45,351 nt of DNA from Fibrobacter sp. UBA4373 (GCA_002390045.1 DGSB01000035.1:1-45351), one strand, 5' to 3'. Shown: positions 25,594 through 34,252, counted from the stretch's first letter. A program made the numbers and translations. Notes: generated from the letters alone by a model not told the origin.

Positions 25594-26565
25594 ATGGATT
25601 CAGAAGTACGATATCCTATTTCCGACGATTTGAAGAGAATCGTCGCGGGTGAAAATGAAACGGTTTTCCGCATGATGGAAGACCGTTTTTCCGTTATGAT
25701 TCACTCAAGACTTCCCGGCCTTCGCATCGAAGCGAAGGGCAAAAAAGCCGACTTGCAGGGGGCCCTCGCCTTTCTCGATCAGGTAAAGCTCGCCGCCAAG
25801 AACGGCACATTCCTTTCCAAAGGATGGCTTGCCCGCCTCTCGGAATCTTCGTCCAAGGGCTCTTCTCCAAAGAAAGGTTCCGGAAAAGCTTTTGTTCCGG
25901 AAGCTCCCATTCTTCGCAACAAGCTCGGCATTCCGGTCGTTCCCAAAACCGCTTCCCAAGCAGACCTTGTCAAAGCCTGCGAAGAAAATGACATCATCTT
26001 TGCCGATGGCCCTGCCGGAACCGGCAAGACATTCCTTGCCGTCGCGATTGCCGTCGCAAGCCTAGAACGTCACGAAGCGGAACGGATCTGCCTCGTTCGT
26101 CCAGCGGTAGAAGCCGGGGAATCCCTCGGATACCTGCCAGGCGACTTGAAAGAAAAAATCGCGCCTTATCTACGTCCCATCCAGGATAGTCTCGCCGAGC
26201 TTCTTCCCCAAGAAAAGCTTCGCAAATACCAAGAAGACGGGCTGATCGAAGTCGCCCCCCTCGCTTACATGCGGGGACGAACCCTCAAGCACGCTTTTAT
26301 CATTCTCGACGAAGCGCAGAACACGACCATTCCTCAAATGCAAATGTTCCTGACACGTCTTGGACAGCATTCAAAGGCTATCATCACCGGCGATTCTTCG
26401 CAAATCGATCTTGGACCGCGCCAGGTTTCCGGATTCGCCCATGCGATTCGCCTGTTATCTAAAATTCGCGGCATTTCACATATCGCATTTCCCCAGACAG
26501 ATGTTCTCCGCCATCCGCTTGTCCGCGAAATCGTGAAAGCCTATGAACATGGAGGCAAGAAGTGA
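25594..26565 (+). CDS. phoH: PhoH-family ATPase
   Basis: 323 residues. An N-terminal KH-like region (1-75) is followed by a PhoH ATPase domain with Walker A GPAGTGKT, the family segment CLVRPAVEAGESLGYLPGDLKEKIAPYLRP, Walker B FIILDEAQNTT and ITGDSSQIDLG. PhoH proteins are RNA-binding ATPases linked to RNA processing or ribosome maturation; the exact role is unsettled. There is no clear ribosome site, so it may be coupled to the lipoprotein gene. The stop overlaps the next start (GTGA). Confidence 0.94.
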   Translation: MDSEVRYPISDDLKRIVAGENETVFRMMEDRFSVMIHSRLPGLRIEAKGKKADLQGALAFLDQVKLAAKNGTFLSKGWLARLSESSSKGSSPKKGSGKAFVPEAPILRNKLGIPVVPKTASQADLVKACEENDIIFADGPAGTGKTFLAVAIAVASLERHEAERICLVRPAVEAGESLGYLPGDLKEKIAPYLRPIQDSLAELLPQEKLRKYQEDGLIEVAPLAYMRGRTLKHAFIILDEAQNTTIPQMQMFLTRLGQHSKAIITGDSSQIDLGPRQVSGFAHAIRLLSKIRGISHIAFPQTDVLRHPLVREIVKAYEHGGKK

Positions 26566-28856
26566 CTAAAAAGTCTCTGAAACTGCACCTCATTATCGGC
26601 TGGGCTATCATCGTCGCCCTCGGTATTGTCCTATTCCCGAATAAGGATCTTGCCCAGAAATCCGAAGTTCCCCACCTGGGCCAGATCAGTCCTAGAACGA
26701 TCGTTGCACCGATTTCCTTTGACGTTCCCAAATCGGCCCAGGAAATCGCAAACGAAAAAGCGCGCGCCGCAGATAAAGTTTACGCGGTCTTTGAATTTAA
26801 CCACGACGAAACGGTCCGCATCGCTAACGATCTCAAGTCATACTTGGCCAAAGTCGCCCGTTACAGTAGCCTGCAGGCCGAAATTTCAGCGGCTTCGGCA
26901 AACGCGGGCGCCGATTCTTCGTTGCAATTAAAAGTGCAGCAGGCATCACAAGCCTTCCACCAGCTGACCAAACGCCTTTCCAACACGGCCGTGCAACAGC
27001 TTTCTTCAAATAAACGGGCCCGTGATTCCCTCGAAAGCGTTTTCAACCGCATGCTCGATAACGGCGTTTCCAATACGCTTTTGGCGACTAACAATACCAG
27101 TGTGCAGCTATTCCGCGACACCTATAACCTGCAAGACGTCAATTACATTCCCTATTCCAAGACAGAAGTCTCCTTTGTCCGCGATAACGAAGAACGCAAG
27201 CTTGACGCAAGCCGAATCCAGCCCCGCGAACGTGCTATCGACGAAGCCTTTACCGATTTACAGCAATACTTCAAAAGCCAGGGTTTGCAGAGCGCCTTCT
27301 ATGAAGCGCTTTACGTCTTCACCCTGCCAAACGTCTTTTACCTGAAAAAGGAAACCGAACATCGCCGCATTGCGGCCGAAGCCCAAGTCAACGCATCCAA
27401 GGGCATGGTTCCCCGCGGCATGGAACTCATTTCCCAAGGTTCCATTGTGACAAAGGATGTTCTGGAACGCCTAGAAGCCTTGCAGAACGCACTCCAAAAG
27501 GAAGAAGGTTCTCGACACTTCACCGCCGTTTACGGTCAGATGATTTTCATCGCTCTCATCGTGACGCTTTTCTTCTTGTACTTCTTCTACTTCAACGCGA
27601 AACGATTCCGCAACAACCGACAGCTGGGTTCCATTGTGGCCCTAGCGGCTCTCCAGCTGATTGCCTTTGCCGCGATTCACCATGCTACGGGTTATATCCA
27701 GCAGACGACGCCTGGCCTTCCGGAAATCGACATTATCTGGTTCTATCCGTACATTCTTTCCCCTGTCGTCGCCACGGTCCTTTACGACCGCCGTATCGGA
27801 ACGCTGTTTGCTGTATTTTCGGCCGCATTCCTCGGCATTCTTTCGGGCTATGACCTTTCGACATCGCTGCTCGCCTTTGGAATCTCTTGGGCCGGACTTC
27901 ACAACCTGAACAGCATCCGGTACCGTTCGCAATTTATCTGGAGCATCGTTTTTGCCATTCTCGCCTTTGCAGTCGCCCTTGCAATCCAACTGCTCCTTCG
28001 CAACCGTTTCCATTGGGAACTGATCTACCCGACGTTTATCGCGGGAGTCATTAACATTGTCATCTGGAGCGCAACGTCCTCGGTACTCCTCATCCACCTT
28101 TCGGAACGTATCTTCGGTATCACGACCGACCTTACTCTGATGGAGCTTTCCGACTTTAACCGAGCCGCCCTGAAGCGCATTTCGGATCTTTCCCCGGGAA
28201 CCTTCCACCACTCGATCCAAGTGGCCAATCTCGCCGAAAAAGTGGCGGACGAAATCGGAGCCAATTCTCTGTTAGTGCGCACCATGGCCCTCTACCACGA
28301 CATCGGAAAAACCATGCGTCCGGAATTCTTTACCGAAAACCAGAAACAAGGCATCAATCCGCATAAGAACCTTCTGCCACGGGATTCCGCCAAAATCATC
28401 ATTAGCCATGTAACCCAAGGCCTTGAACTGGCCAAGGAATACAAGCTTCCGGCAGTCATCAGCGACGGTATCGCAGAGCATCACGGAACAGGCATCGTCC
28501 AATACTTCTACCAGGAATCCATGAAGCTTGATCCGGACAACACTCGAGTTGACGACTTCACCTATCCGGGACCGAAGCCGCAATCCAAGGAAACCGCCAT
28601 TCTCATGATTTCGGACGTGATCGAAGCTTCTAGCCGAGCCATGTCGGATCCGACCCCAGAAAAGCTCGAAGATTTGATTAACACGACCATCAACGCCCGA
28701 TTGAACGAAGGTCAGCTATCCGAAAGCGGTCTCAATCTGCGTGATCTTTCGAAGCTTTCCAAAGCGTTCTTGCAAAGCCTAGACGGAACCTATCACACCC
28801 GAATAAAATATCCCGCAGCGGCACTCGCTGCGGGAAGAATCGGAAGAAAGGTTTAA
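26562..28856 (+). CDS. PgpH/YqfF-type HD-domain membrane phosphodiesterase
   Basis: 764 residues. Order: an N-terminal span, a large extracytoplasmic 7TMR-HDED-type domain (about 40-320), a block of membrane spans (about 325-525) and a cytoplasmic HD domain with FHHSIQVANLAEK and LYHDIGK. Relatives (PgpH) hydrolyse cyclic di-AMP. Start GTG 26562 has GGAGG at 26551-26555 and overlaps the phoH stop. In many bacteria phoH-pgpH is followed by ybeY; here the next gene is the convergent xylanase. A perfect 9-bp hairpin lies in the last codons (28812-28834). Confidence 0.92.
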   Translation: MTKKSLKLHLIIGWAIIVALGIVLFPNKDLAQKSEVPHLGQISPRTIVAPISFDVPKSAQEIANEKARAADKVYAVFEFNHDETVRIANDLKSYLAKVARYSSLQAEISAASANAGADSSLQLKVQQASQAFHQLTKRLSNTAVQQLSSNKRARDSLESVFNRMLDNGVSNTLLATNNTSVQLFRDTYNLQDVNYIPYSKTEVSFVRDNEERKLDASRIQPRERAIDEAFTDLQQYFKSQGLQSAFYEALYVFTLPNVFYLKKETEHRRIAAEAQVNASKGMVPRGMELISQGSIVTKDVLERLEALQNALQKEEGSRHFTAVYGQMIFIALIVTLFFLYFFYFNAKRFRNNRQLGSIVALAALQLIAFAAIHHATGYIQQTTPGLPEIDIIWFYPYILSPVVATVLYDRRIGTLFAVFSAAFLGILSGYDLSTSLLAFGISWAGLHNLNSIRYRSQFIWSIVFAILAFAVALAIQLLLRNRFHWELIYPTFIAGVINIVIWSATSSVLLIHLSERIFGITTDLTLMELSDFNRAALKRISDLSPGTFHHSIQVANLAEKVADEIGANSLLVRTMALYHDIGKTMRPEFFTENQKQGINPHKNLLPRDSAKIIISHVTQGLELAKEYKLPAVISDGIAEHHGTGIVQYFYQESMKLDPDNTRVDDFTYPGPKPQSKETAILMISDVIEASSRAMSDPTPEKLEDLINTTINARLNEGQLSESGLNLRDLSKLSKAFLQSLDGTYHTRIKYPAAALAAGRIGRKV

Positions 28857-28869
28857 CGCTTTACCCGTT

Positions 28870-30534
28870 TTATTCCAAGGTTCCTAAGTTCTGAGACTGG
28901 GAACCTTTTTTCGTTTTGATCTCATAGATTCCCGGATATCCGCGGAACGAAATTTTTCCATTTTCATCCGCTACGAGAGTCTCGTTTGTGGTCCAAACTT
29001 TGTGCCACAAATCGTAGACGCGTTTTGCAGCAGGCTTTTCCGTTCCGTCCGCGGCAATAAAGCCTCCGCCGTTCGTAATCCAATGACGGCTGTCCCAGAA
29101 TCCCCAGAAAAGGATTCCCTTCACTGCCGGGTGGCTAAAGGTCGTGCGCAAGAACATTTCATACTGCTCCGCACGTTCCTCTTCCGAGAACGCAATGCCG
29201 CGGTCATAACTTCCCATATCGAATTCCGTCACCTTGATCGGAAGGCTGAGTTCCGCCAAACGGTCCAAGCGTTCCTTGATCAAAGCCGGAACCACTTTTC
29301 CACCGTTGAAGTGGCACTGCACACCGATTCCCATCACAGGAACCTTGCGATCGAGCATTCCCTTGATCAAATCGTAGTAACGTTCCGTTTCGCCCATCGC
29401 CACCACGTTATAATCGTTGATATACAGCTTTGCCGTCGGATCGGCGCGATGCGCCCATACATAGGAACTATCCAAAAGATCCCACCCGCATTTGTCAAAG
29501 AGATAGGTTTCGTGAATCGGCTCGTTCCAAACATCATATTCCGTAATCTTACCCTTGTACTCCTTCACGTCGCGATCAATGCGGTCATGAATTTTTTGGG
29601 CAATTTCCTTGCACGAACCCTGATTTCCAAAATGCTTGTCATAACCATACTTCTGAATGCCCCAAATGAGCGTATGCGCACGGAAACCCCAATGATAGGC
29701 CTTCACAAAGTCCAAGTACTTCTTCATTTCCTCTCGGCGGATTTTACCCTTTTTCGGTTCATATTCAGGCCATTTGAACTGATTTTCGGGAACCGCATAC
29801 CAGAAGTATTTATTCGCCGTCTTCTGGTACCAAGTTTCCACGCTGTCATTCATTTTGCCGTAAAAAGCGACAGCAGTTCCAAACGGGAATGCATGACGCT
29901 TGAGCGAAACCTTCACCGTATCGCCAGGGGTAAAGCCTTCCACCGTCAAATTCTGTTTGCGGATCGAATCAATACGCGCCGCCGAATTTTTATACCAATT
30001 AACGTCGAAACCTTCTCCGACCGGTTCTACGGACACATCGTCAAAATAGACTTTACCCGTGATAAAACCCAGCTGGAAAACCACGTTATTGACACCGTAT
30101 CCCTTCTGATCGGCAAAGAACTTCATCTTGTACGTTTTCCATTCTGGAGTCAGCACAAATGAAGCGGAAGTCTTTTGACGGTAATCCGGGAGGCCTCCCT
30201 GCACAACCGCATTGATTGCACCGCCTTTTTCCGCCTTCGCTTTAAAGGAGAGTTCATAAAAAATCGTATCGGCTAAGAATTTAGGCGGTTGCAGCTGAAG
30301 TCCCCACCAATCCGCCGGTTTAGACTGGATCGACACCACGGCTCCTTGCGATCCATCAAAGCCAATGCCCGGTTCCCCAATCTTAGAAGTCGCTTCCGCA
30401 GGGCCCGCCGGATTGTTCCAAAGGTACCAGCCTCCATCACCATATTCCATATCGCCATTGGTAATGGCATTTTTTGCCGAAACGTTCGCCACTAGGGCAA
30501 ACGCCGCTAACGCTACGAGAGTTTTAGGAAACAT
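28870..30534 (-). CDS. Secreted family 10 endo-xylanase with N-terminal carbohydrate-binding domain
   Basis: 554 residues. Signal peptide about 1-20 (ending NVSA). Residues about 22-172 form a beta-sandwich of the CBM4/9 type (NAITNGDMEYGDGGWYLW, closing with GKVYFDDVSVE). The GH10 barrel spans about 205-515: RAHTLIW, acid/base Glu338 in YDVWNEP, nucleophile Glu437 in IKVTEFD and GILFWGFWD. A short C-terminal module (ENGKISFRGYPGIYEIKTKKG) ends it. It would cut beta-1,4-xylan outside the cell or at its surface. GAGGAG upstream supports ATG 30534. No other polysaccharide gene is adjacent. The 3' end contains the terminator of the convergent pgpH transcript. Confidence 0.96.
   Translation of the reverse strand: MFPKTLVALAAFALVANVSAKNAITNGDMEYGDGGWYLWNNPAGPAEATSKIGEPGIGFDGSQGAVVSIQSKPADWWGLQLQPPKFLADTIFYELSFKAKAEKGGAINAVVQGGLPDYRQKTSASFVLTPEWKTYKMKFFADQKGYGVNNVVFQLGFITGKVYFDDVSVEPVGEGFDVNWYKNSAARIDSIRKQNLTVEGFTPGDTVKVSLKRHAFPFGTAVAFYGKMNDSVETWYQKTANKYFWYAVPENQFKWPEYEPKKGKIRREEMKKYLDFVKAYHWGFRAHTLIWGIQKYGYDKHFGNQGSCKEIAQKIHDRIDRDVKEYKGKITEYDVWNEPIHETYLFDKCGWDLLDSSYVWAHRADPTAKLYINDYNVVAMGETERYYDLIKGMLDRKVPVMGIGVQCHFNGGKVVPALIKERLDRLAELSLPIKVTEFDMGSYDRGIAFSEEERAEQYEMFLRTTFSHPAVKGILFWGFWDSRHWITNGGGFIAADGTEKPAAKRVYDLWHKVWTTNETLVADENGKISFRGYPGIYEIKTKKGSQSQNLGTLE
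28877..28912 (+). terminator. Terminator of the phoH-pgpH unit
   Basis: AAGGTTCC (28877-28884) pairs with GGAACCTT (28900-28907), loop 15 nt, then a T run to 28911. It lies inside the 3' end of the convergent xylanase gene. Confidence 0.75.
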
Positions 30535-30705
30535 AGGACTCCTCTTTTTTCATATTTTTTCCCAATATATATATCGTTTCTGCAAAAAACAGCTACAGAT
30601 GATACAGTCAACACAGAAACAACCCCGTCATTTTCCACATTTCTGGTCAAATTCGAACTTTTTTAAACTTTTTTCACTTTTTTTCATTTTTTCTACAAAA
30701 ACCCC

Positions 30706-30736
30706 TTGACGCCTCAAAAATAACTTTATATATTTG
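30706..30736 (+). promoter_or_regulatory. Strong sigma-70-type promoter of the small-protein/tRNA unit
   Basis: TTGACG (30706-30711), 17 bp, TATATT (30729-30734), extended to TATATTTG. A very T-rich tract upstream (about 30661-30697) could act as an UP element. The GC-rich bases after the box (GGGTC) resemble the discriminator of stable-RNA promoters. The rest of 30535-30779 holds no gene. Confidence 0.75.
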
Positions 30737-30779
30737 GGTCACCCAAGCGGTGATAACGCTAAACAAGGTAAAGAAAGAA

Positions 30780-30965
30780 ATGAAAAAGAACATTCTTTTA
30801 GTTGCAATCGGAACCTTGTTGATCGTGATCGGATTCATCTGCCTCGCTCAAGGGCCTGCAGAAAACCCTGTATCACTGACGGTCGCACCGGTTATCTTGG
30901 TTTTTGCTTACCTGGTTGTCATTCCTCTCGGAATCTTCTGGGGTGGTAAAAGCCAGAAAAAATAA
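30780..30965 (+). CDS. Small membrane protein, possibly DUF3098-like
   Basis: 61 residues with two hydrophobic spans (ILLVAIGTLLIVIGFICLA and VAPVILVFAYLVVIPLGIFW) and a Lys-rich end (GGKSQKK). The spacing and the LTVAPVILV...YLVVIPLGI pattern resemble small DUF3098 proteins of Bacteroidetes; this is tentative. AAGG (30765-30768) precedes ATG 30780. The TAA stop (30963-30965) touches the first base of tRNA-Val, so the mRNA end must be made by tRNA processing. Confidence 0.75.
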   Translation: MKKNILLVAIGTLLIVIGFICLAQGPAENPVSLTVAPVILVFAYLVVIPLGIFWGGKSQKK

Positions 30966-31060
30966 GGGCGATTAGCTCAGTTGGTTCAGAGCAGCTGCCT
31001 TACAAGCAGCGGGTCAGCGGTTCGAATCCGTTATCGCCCAGAAGATTTTCTGGGGTGGTA
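30936..31060 (+). repeat. 13-bp direct repeat flanking tRNA-Val
   Basis: TTCTGGGGTGGTA occurs at 30936-30948 (in the small-protein gene) and at 31048-31060 (into the 5' end of tRNA-Asp). Extending left gives 15 of 16 matches. The copies are 112 bp apart and bracket tRNA-Val. Confidence 0.7.
30966..31040 (+). tRNA. tRNA-Val (UAC)
   Basis: Acceptor GGGCGAT pairs with ATCGCCC, then discriminator A. D stem GCTC/GAGC, anticodon stem GCTGC/GCAGC with loop CTTACAA (anticodon UAC), T arm AGCGG TTCGAAT CCGTT (one G-T pair). CCA is not encoded. It begins directly after the stop codon of the small membrane protein. Confidence 0.95.
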
Positions 31061-31127
31061 GCTCAATTTTGGTTAGAGCACCGGCCTGTCACGCCGGAGG
31101 TTGCGAGTTCAAGCCTCGTCCGTCCCG
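31052..31127 (+). tRNA. tRNA-Asp (GUC)
   Basis: Acceptor GGGGTGG pairs with CCGTCCC (two wobble pairs), discriminator G. D stem GCTC/GAGC, anticodon stem CCGGC/GCCGG with loop CTGTCAC (anticodon GUC), T arm GCGAG TTCAAGC CTCGT. CCA is not encoded. It lies 11 bp after tRNA-Val. Confidence 0.94.
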
Positions 31128-31130
31128 CTA

Positions 31131-31165
31131 GAAACCCTCTCTTCAACGAGAGGGTTTCTTGTTTT
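31131..31165 (+). terminator. Terminator of the tRNA unit
   Basis: GAAACCCTCTC (31131-31141) pairs perfectly with GAGAGGGTTTC (31148-31158), loop TTCAAC, followed by TTGTTTT. Confidence 0.9.
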
Positions 31166-31224
31166 AAATACAATTTCTGAATTCCCCACAAGCTCCATCT
31201 GGGCATCTTCCGACGAACCGGTGC

Positions 31225-31258
31225 AAAAAAAATGAGCCCGGTTTAGCACCGGACTCAT
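31225..31258 (-). terminator. Terminator of serA
   Basis: On the minus strand an 11-bp stem (arms at 31258-31248 and 31242-31232, one G-T pair) with a 5-nt loop is followed by a run of T (31231-31225). It lies 33 bp after the serA stop. Confidence 0.85.
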
Positions 31259-31290
31259 CAAGTCGTTTATCCAAACTTTGAAGAGACAAC

Positions 31291-32460
31291 TTAGAAGTGG
31301 ATCACGCGAACGCGAATCACCTTTTCGAGCTGCTTCAAAGCATCAATGATGGAATCATCCACAACCGTTTCCACGTCGATCAGGTTGTAGCCGATCTTAC
31401 CGTTGGACTTGTTGCTGAAGCTTGCGATGTTGATGTTTGCAGCACCGAAGACCTTCGTGATTTCTGCAATCATGTTCGGAACGTCCTGGTTGATCACCAC
31501 GACGCGGCTCTTCACTTCTGCATGCGGATAGCTGTCAAGCGGCGGGAAGTTCACCGAATTACGGACAACGCCGAATTCGAGGTAATCCTTCAATTCTTCC
31601 ACAGCCATGACTGCGCAGTTTTCTTCGGCTTCTTCAGTCGATGCACCGAGATGCGGGAAGATGGAGATCTTTTCATGCTTCAAAGAACGAGCGTCGGCGA
31701 AGTCGGTGAGGTAGCCGGCAAGCTTGCCTTCGTCGAGCATCTTGTAAACGGTATCCATGTTCACGATGCCGCCACGTGCAAAGTTGAGGATCAAGGAGCC
31801 CTTGAATGCCGCGAGGTTCTTTTCGTTCAGCATGTTTTCGGTCACGCCCTTGATGAACGGAACGTGAACGGTGAGGTAATCCGCCTGGGAAATCACTTCG
31901 TCGATTGTCTTCACAACAGTCACGACGTTCGAAAGCTTGTGCATGTTGGCTGCGCTCGGATACGGATCATAAGCGACAACCTTCATGTTCTTCCAACGTG
32001 CATAGTTAGAAACGAGAACGCCGATCTTGCCAAGGCCGATCACACCGAGAGTTTTACCGGCAAGTTCGGTACCGGAGAACATCTTCTTACCCTTTTCGAT
32101 CGTTTTGTCGAGAGCCGGATCGTTCGGGTCAAGAGACTTGACCCAAGCTTCTGCTTCGGAAACGTGGCGAACAGCCATGCCGAGCACGGTCATCACGAGT
32201 TCTGCAACAGCATTTGCATTAGCACCCGGCGTGTTGAACACGCAAACACCCTTCGCGCTAGCCTTGTCGATCGTGATGTTGTTCACACCAGCGCCGGCAC
32301 GTGCGACAGCCAACAGTCCGTCGAAAGAGTCCGTATCGACCTGAGCACTGCGAACGAGGATGGCGTCCGGGGATTCCACGGAATCAGCCACTTCGTACTT
32401 GTCGCCAAAAAGGTCAAGGCCTTTCTTCGAAATGTTGTTCAGAGTTTTGATCTTACGCAT
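31291..32460 (-). CDS. serA: D-3-phosphoglycerate dehydrogenase, short form
   Basis: Oxidises 3-phosphoglycerate with NAD, the first step of serine synthesis. 389 residues: split substrate domain, NAD-binding Rossmann part (LGVIGLGKIGVLVSNYA), catalytic Arg in NFARGGIVN, His in FPHLGASTEEAEEN, and a C-terminal ACT domain (about 315-389, VVVINQDVPNMIAEITKVFG) that could sense serine. The usual DVFxxEP loop is replaced by YLTDFADA, as in a short subgroup. AAGGAAC supports ATG 32460. It follows ispG by 40 bp. Confidence 0.93.
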   Translation of the reverse strand: MRKIKTLNNISKKGLDLFGDKYEVADSVESPDAILVRSAQVDTDSFDGLLAVARAGAGVNNITIDKASAKGVCVFNTPGANANAVAELVMTVLGMAVRHVSEAEAWVKSLDPNDPALDKTIEKGKKMFSGTELAGKTLGVIGLGKIGVLVSNYARWKNMKVVAYDPYPSAANMHKLSNVVTVVKTIDEVISQADYLTVHVPFIKGVTENMLNEKNLAAFKGSLILNFARGGIVNMDTVYKMLDEGKLAGYLTDFADARSLKHEKISIFPHLGASTEEAEENCAVMAVEELKDYLEFGVVRNSVNFPPLDSYPHAEVKSRVVVINQDVPNMIAEITKVFGAANINIASFSNKSNGKIGYNLIDVETVVDDSIIDALKQLEKVIRVRVIHF

Positions 32461-32500
32461 TGTGAGTTCCTTTTTATGAAGGTTCGTTAAATAAAAACTT

Positions 32501-34240
32501 TTATTCCTCGTTGAACTTGCCGCGGGAACGGATCAGTTCTTCGAGTTCATCCAGAGCCTTGTCTTCCGGCACGTTGCGCTTGACGCAAGTCTTGCCTTCG
32601 AAGAGGTTGATGAAGCCCGGAGCACCGCCCACGTAGCCGAAGTCCGCATCGGCCATTTCGCCTGTGCCGTTCACGATACAGCCCATGACAGCGATCGAGA
32701 CGTTCTGGAGCTTGCCAAGGCGAGCCTGAATCTTTCCGAGCACCTGCTGAATATCGTACAGCGTACGGCCACAGCTCGGGCAGCTGATGAATTCCGTTTT
32801 GCTGCGACGGACGCCTGCGGCCTGCAAAATATCAAAGGCGAGCGCCACTGCGGACATCTGGTCCGCTGGATCTTCGATTACCATCGCATCGCCGATACCA
32901 TCCGAAAGGAGGCTTCCGAAATCGGCGGCGGTCTTCAATTTTTGATCATCCGAACCGTCGATTTTCTTGTACAGAAGAATCGGGTTCTTGGCGTTCTTTG
33001 CTTCCATCGCGGAAACGAGCGCGCGCGTACCGTAAGCGAGATTGTCGCCCGTGTACGTTACGAGAGAGCCTGCCGGGACATCCATACAGCCCGCAGCAAA
33101 GGCATTGATATCGAACATATCCTTAAAGACGACGATTCCCTGGGAATCAAGCCCTGTAAAGGCGAATTCCGGAGAGCGAGGACGACCCGTAATGCTGACC
33201 GCCTTCACCGCTTCGCCGACCCGGACAATTTCCTTGTCGCCGAGTTTCACGCCCGAGAAACCGACCGAAGTCGATTCCCGACGGCTGTAATGATAAGGAT
33301 CCTTTTTCCATTCCGGAACTTCGTAATGAAGTTCTTCCTTCGGCAGTTCGCAGACACGAATGAGCTGCTGAGCGACCGGGACTTCCGCTACCGGATCTTC
33401 TGTCAACGAGACGCGGATCGTGTCCGCAAGGCCGTCGAGCAAAAGCGATCCGATTCCGACCGAGGACTTGAGACGTCCGTCTTCGCCGGCGCCCGCTTCC
33501 GTCACGCCGACATGGAACGGATAAGGCTTAAAGCCTTCCTGTTTGAGTCTTGCAGCGAGCATCCGGTAAGCGCTGATCGCGACACGAGGCGTCGAAGACT
33601 TAAGGCTCACGACGACCTGGTCAAAATGTTCCGCTTCGCAAACAGCGAGATATTCCAAGGCGCTTTCAACCATGCCTTCGACTGTATCACCGTAGCGGTA
33701 AAGCATACGGGCCGAAAGCGAGCCATGGTTCACACCGATACGGATAGCGCGTCCTAAACGGCGAGCTTCCTGGACGAACGGGGTAAAGGCTTCGAAAACC
33801 TTTTCACGGCCTTCGTCAAAACTTTTATCCGCTTGCGAATCAAGAGTCGCAATGCCGGTATCCACAAAGTTACCCGGATTAACGCGGACCTTTTCAACCC
33901 ACTTCAAGGCTTCAAAAGCGGCCTTCGGCTGAAAGTGGATATCGGCAGAAACGGGGACCTTGCATCCGGTCGCACGAATTTTCTGCATCACATCTTTTAA
34001 CGCTTGGGCATCGGCAAAAGTCGGTGCCGTAATGCGCACCAGTTCGCAGCCTGCATTGGCAAGCGCAAGCGTTTCCTGGACAGTCTTATCGATATCCTTC
34101 GGCTTTGTCGTCGTCATTGATTGGACAAGAATCGGAGCTCCTCCACCGATAAGGGCATCGCCTACATGAACTTGGACAGTATCTCTACGAACCGGGGAAA
34201 AACGGTTCTGGATATACGGAAAATTAAATGTTTCAGGCAT
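32501..34240 (-). CDS. ispG: 4-hydroxy-3-methylbut-2-enyl-diphosphate synthase, long form
   Basis: Reduces methylerythritol cyclodiphosphate in the MEP isoprenoid pathway using a 4Fe-4S cluster. 579 residues, the three-domain type also known from plants, Chlamydia and Bacteroidetes, rather than the roughly 370-residue E. coli form. N-terminal TIM-barrel with PILVQSMTTT, VRITAPT, DIHFQPKAA and RVNPGNF. A middle insert covers about 290-440. The C-terminal Fe-S domain carries ISCPSCGRTLYD and VMGCIVNGTGE (three Cys ligands). No Shine-Dalgarno precedes ATG 34240. It is probably co-transcribed with serA. Confidence 0.97.
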   Translation of the reverse strand: MPETFNFPYIQNRFSPVRRDTVQVHVGDALIGGGAPILVQSMTTTKPKDIDKTVQETLALANAGCELVRITAPTFADAQALKDVMQKIRATGCKVPVSADIHFQPKAAFEALKWVEKVRVNPGNFVDTGIATLDSQADKSFDEGREKVFEAFTPFVQEARRLGRAIRIGVNHGSLSARMLYRYGDTVEGMVESALEYLAVCEAEHFDQVVVSLKSSTPRVAISAYRMLAARLKQEGFKPYPFHVGVTEAGAGEDGRLKSSVGIGSLLLDGLADTIRVSLTEDPVAEVPVAQQLIRVCELPKEELHYEVPEWKKDPYHYSRRESTSVGFSGVKLGDKEIVRVGEAVKAVSITGRPRSPEFAFTGLDSQGIVVFKDMFDINAFAAGCMDVPAGSLVTYTGDNLAYGTRALVSAMEAKNAKNPILLYKKIDGSDDQKLKTAADFGSLLSDGIGDAMVIEDPADQMSAVALAFDILQAAGVRRSKTEFISCPSCGRTLYDIQQVLGKIQARLGKLQNVSIAVMGCIVNGTGEMADADFGYVGGAPGFINLFEGKTCVKRNVPEDKALDELEELIRSRGKFNEE

Positions 34241-34244
34241 ACTC

Positions 34245-34252
34245 CAAATATA
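34245..34252 (-). promoter_or_regulatory. Candidate -10 box of leaderless ispG
   Basis: Minus-strand TATATTTG reads from 34252 to 34245. The hexamer ends 6 nt before ATG 34240, so the start codon would be +1. An imperfect 18-bp dyad lies upstream at 34269-34286. Confidence 0.5.

Noticed and set aside
27642..28220. 192-residue minus-strand frame inside pgpH
   Set aside because: Charged low-complexity product with no start signal; pgpH is clear on the other strand.
28870..30534. A polysaccharide-utilisation gene cluster around the xylanase
   Set aside because: No other glycosidase, sugar transporter or SusC/SusD-like gene is adjacent; the xylanase stands alone.
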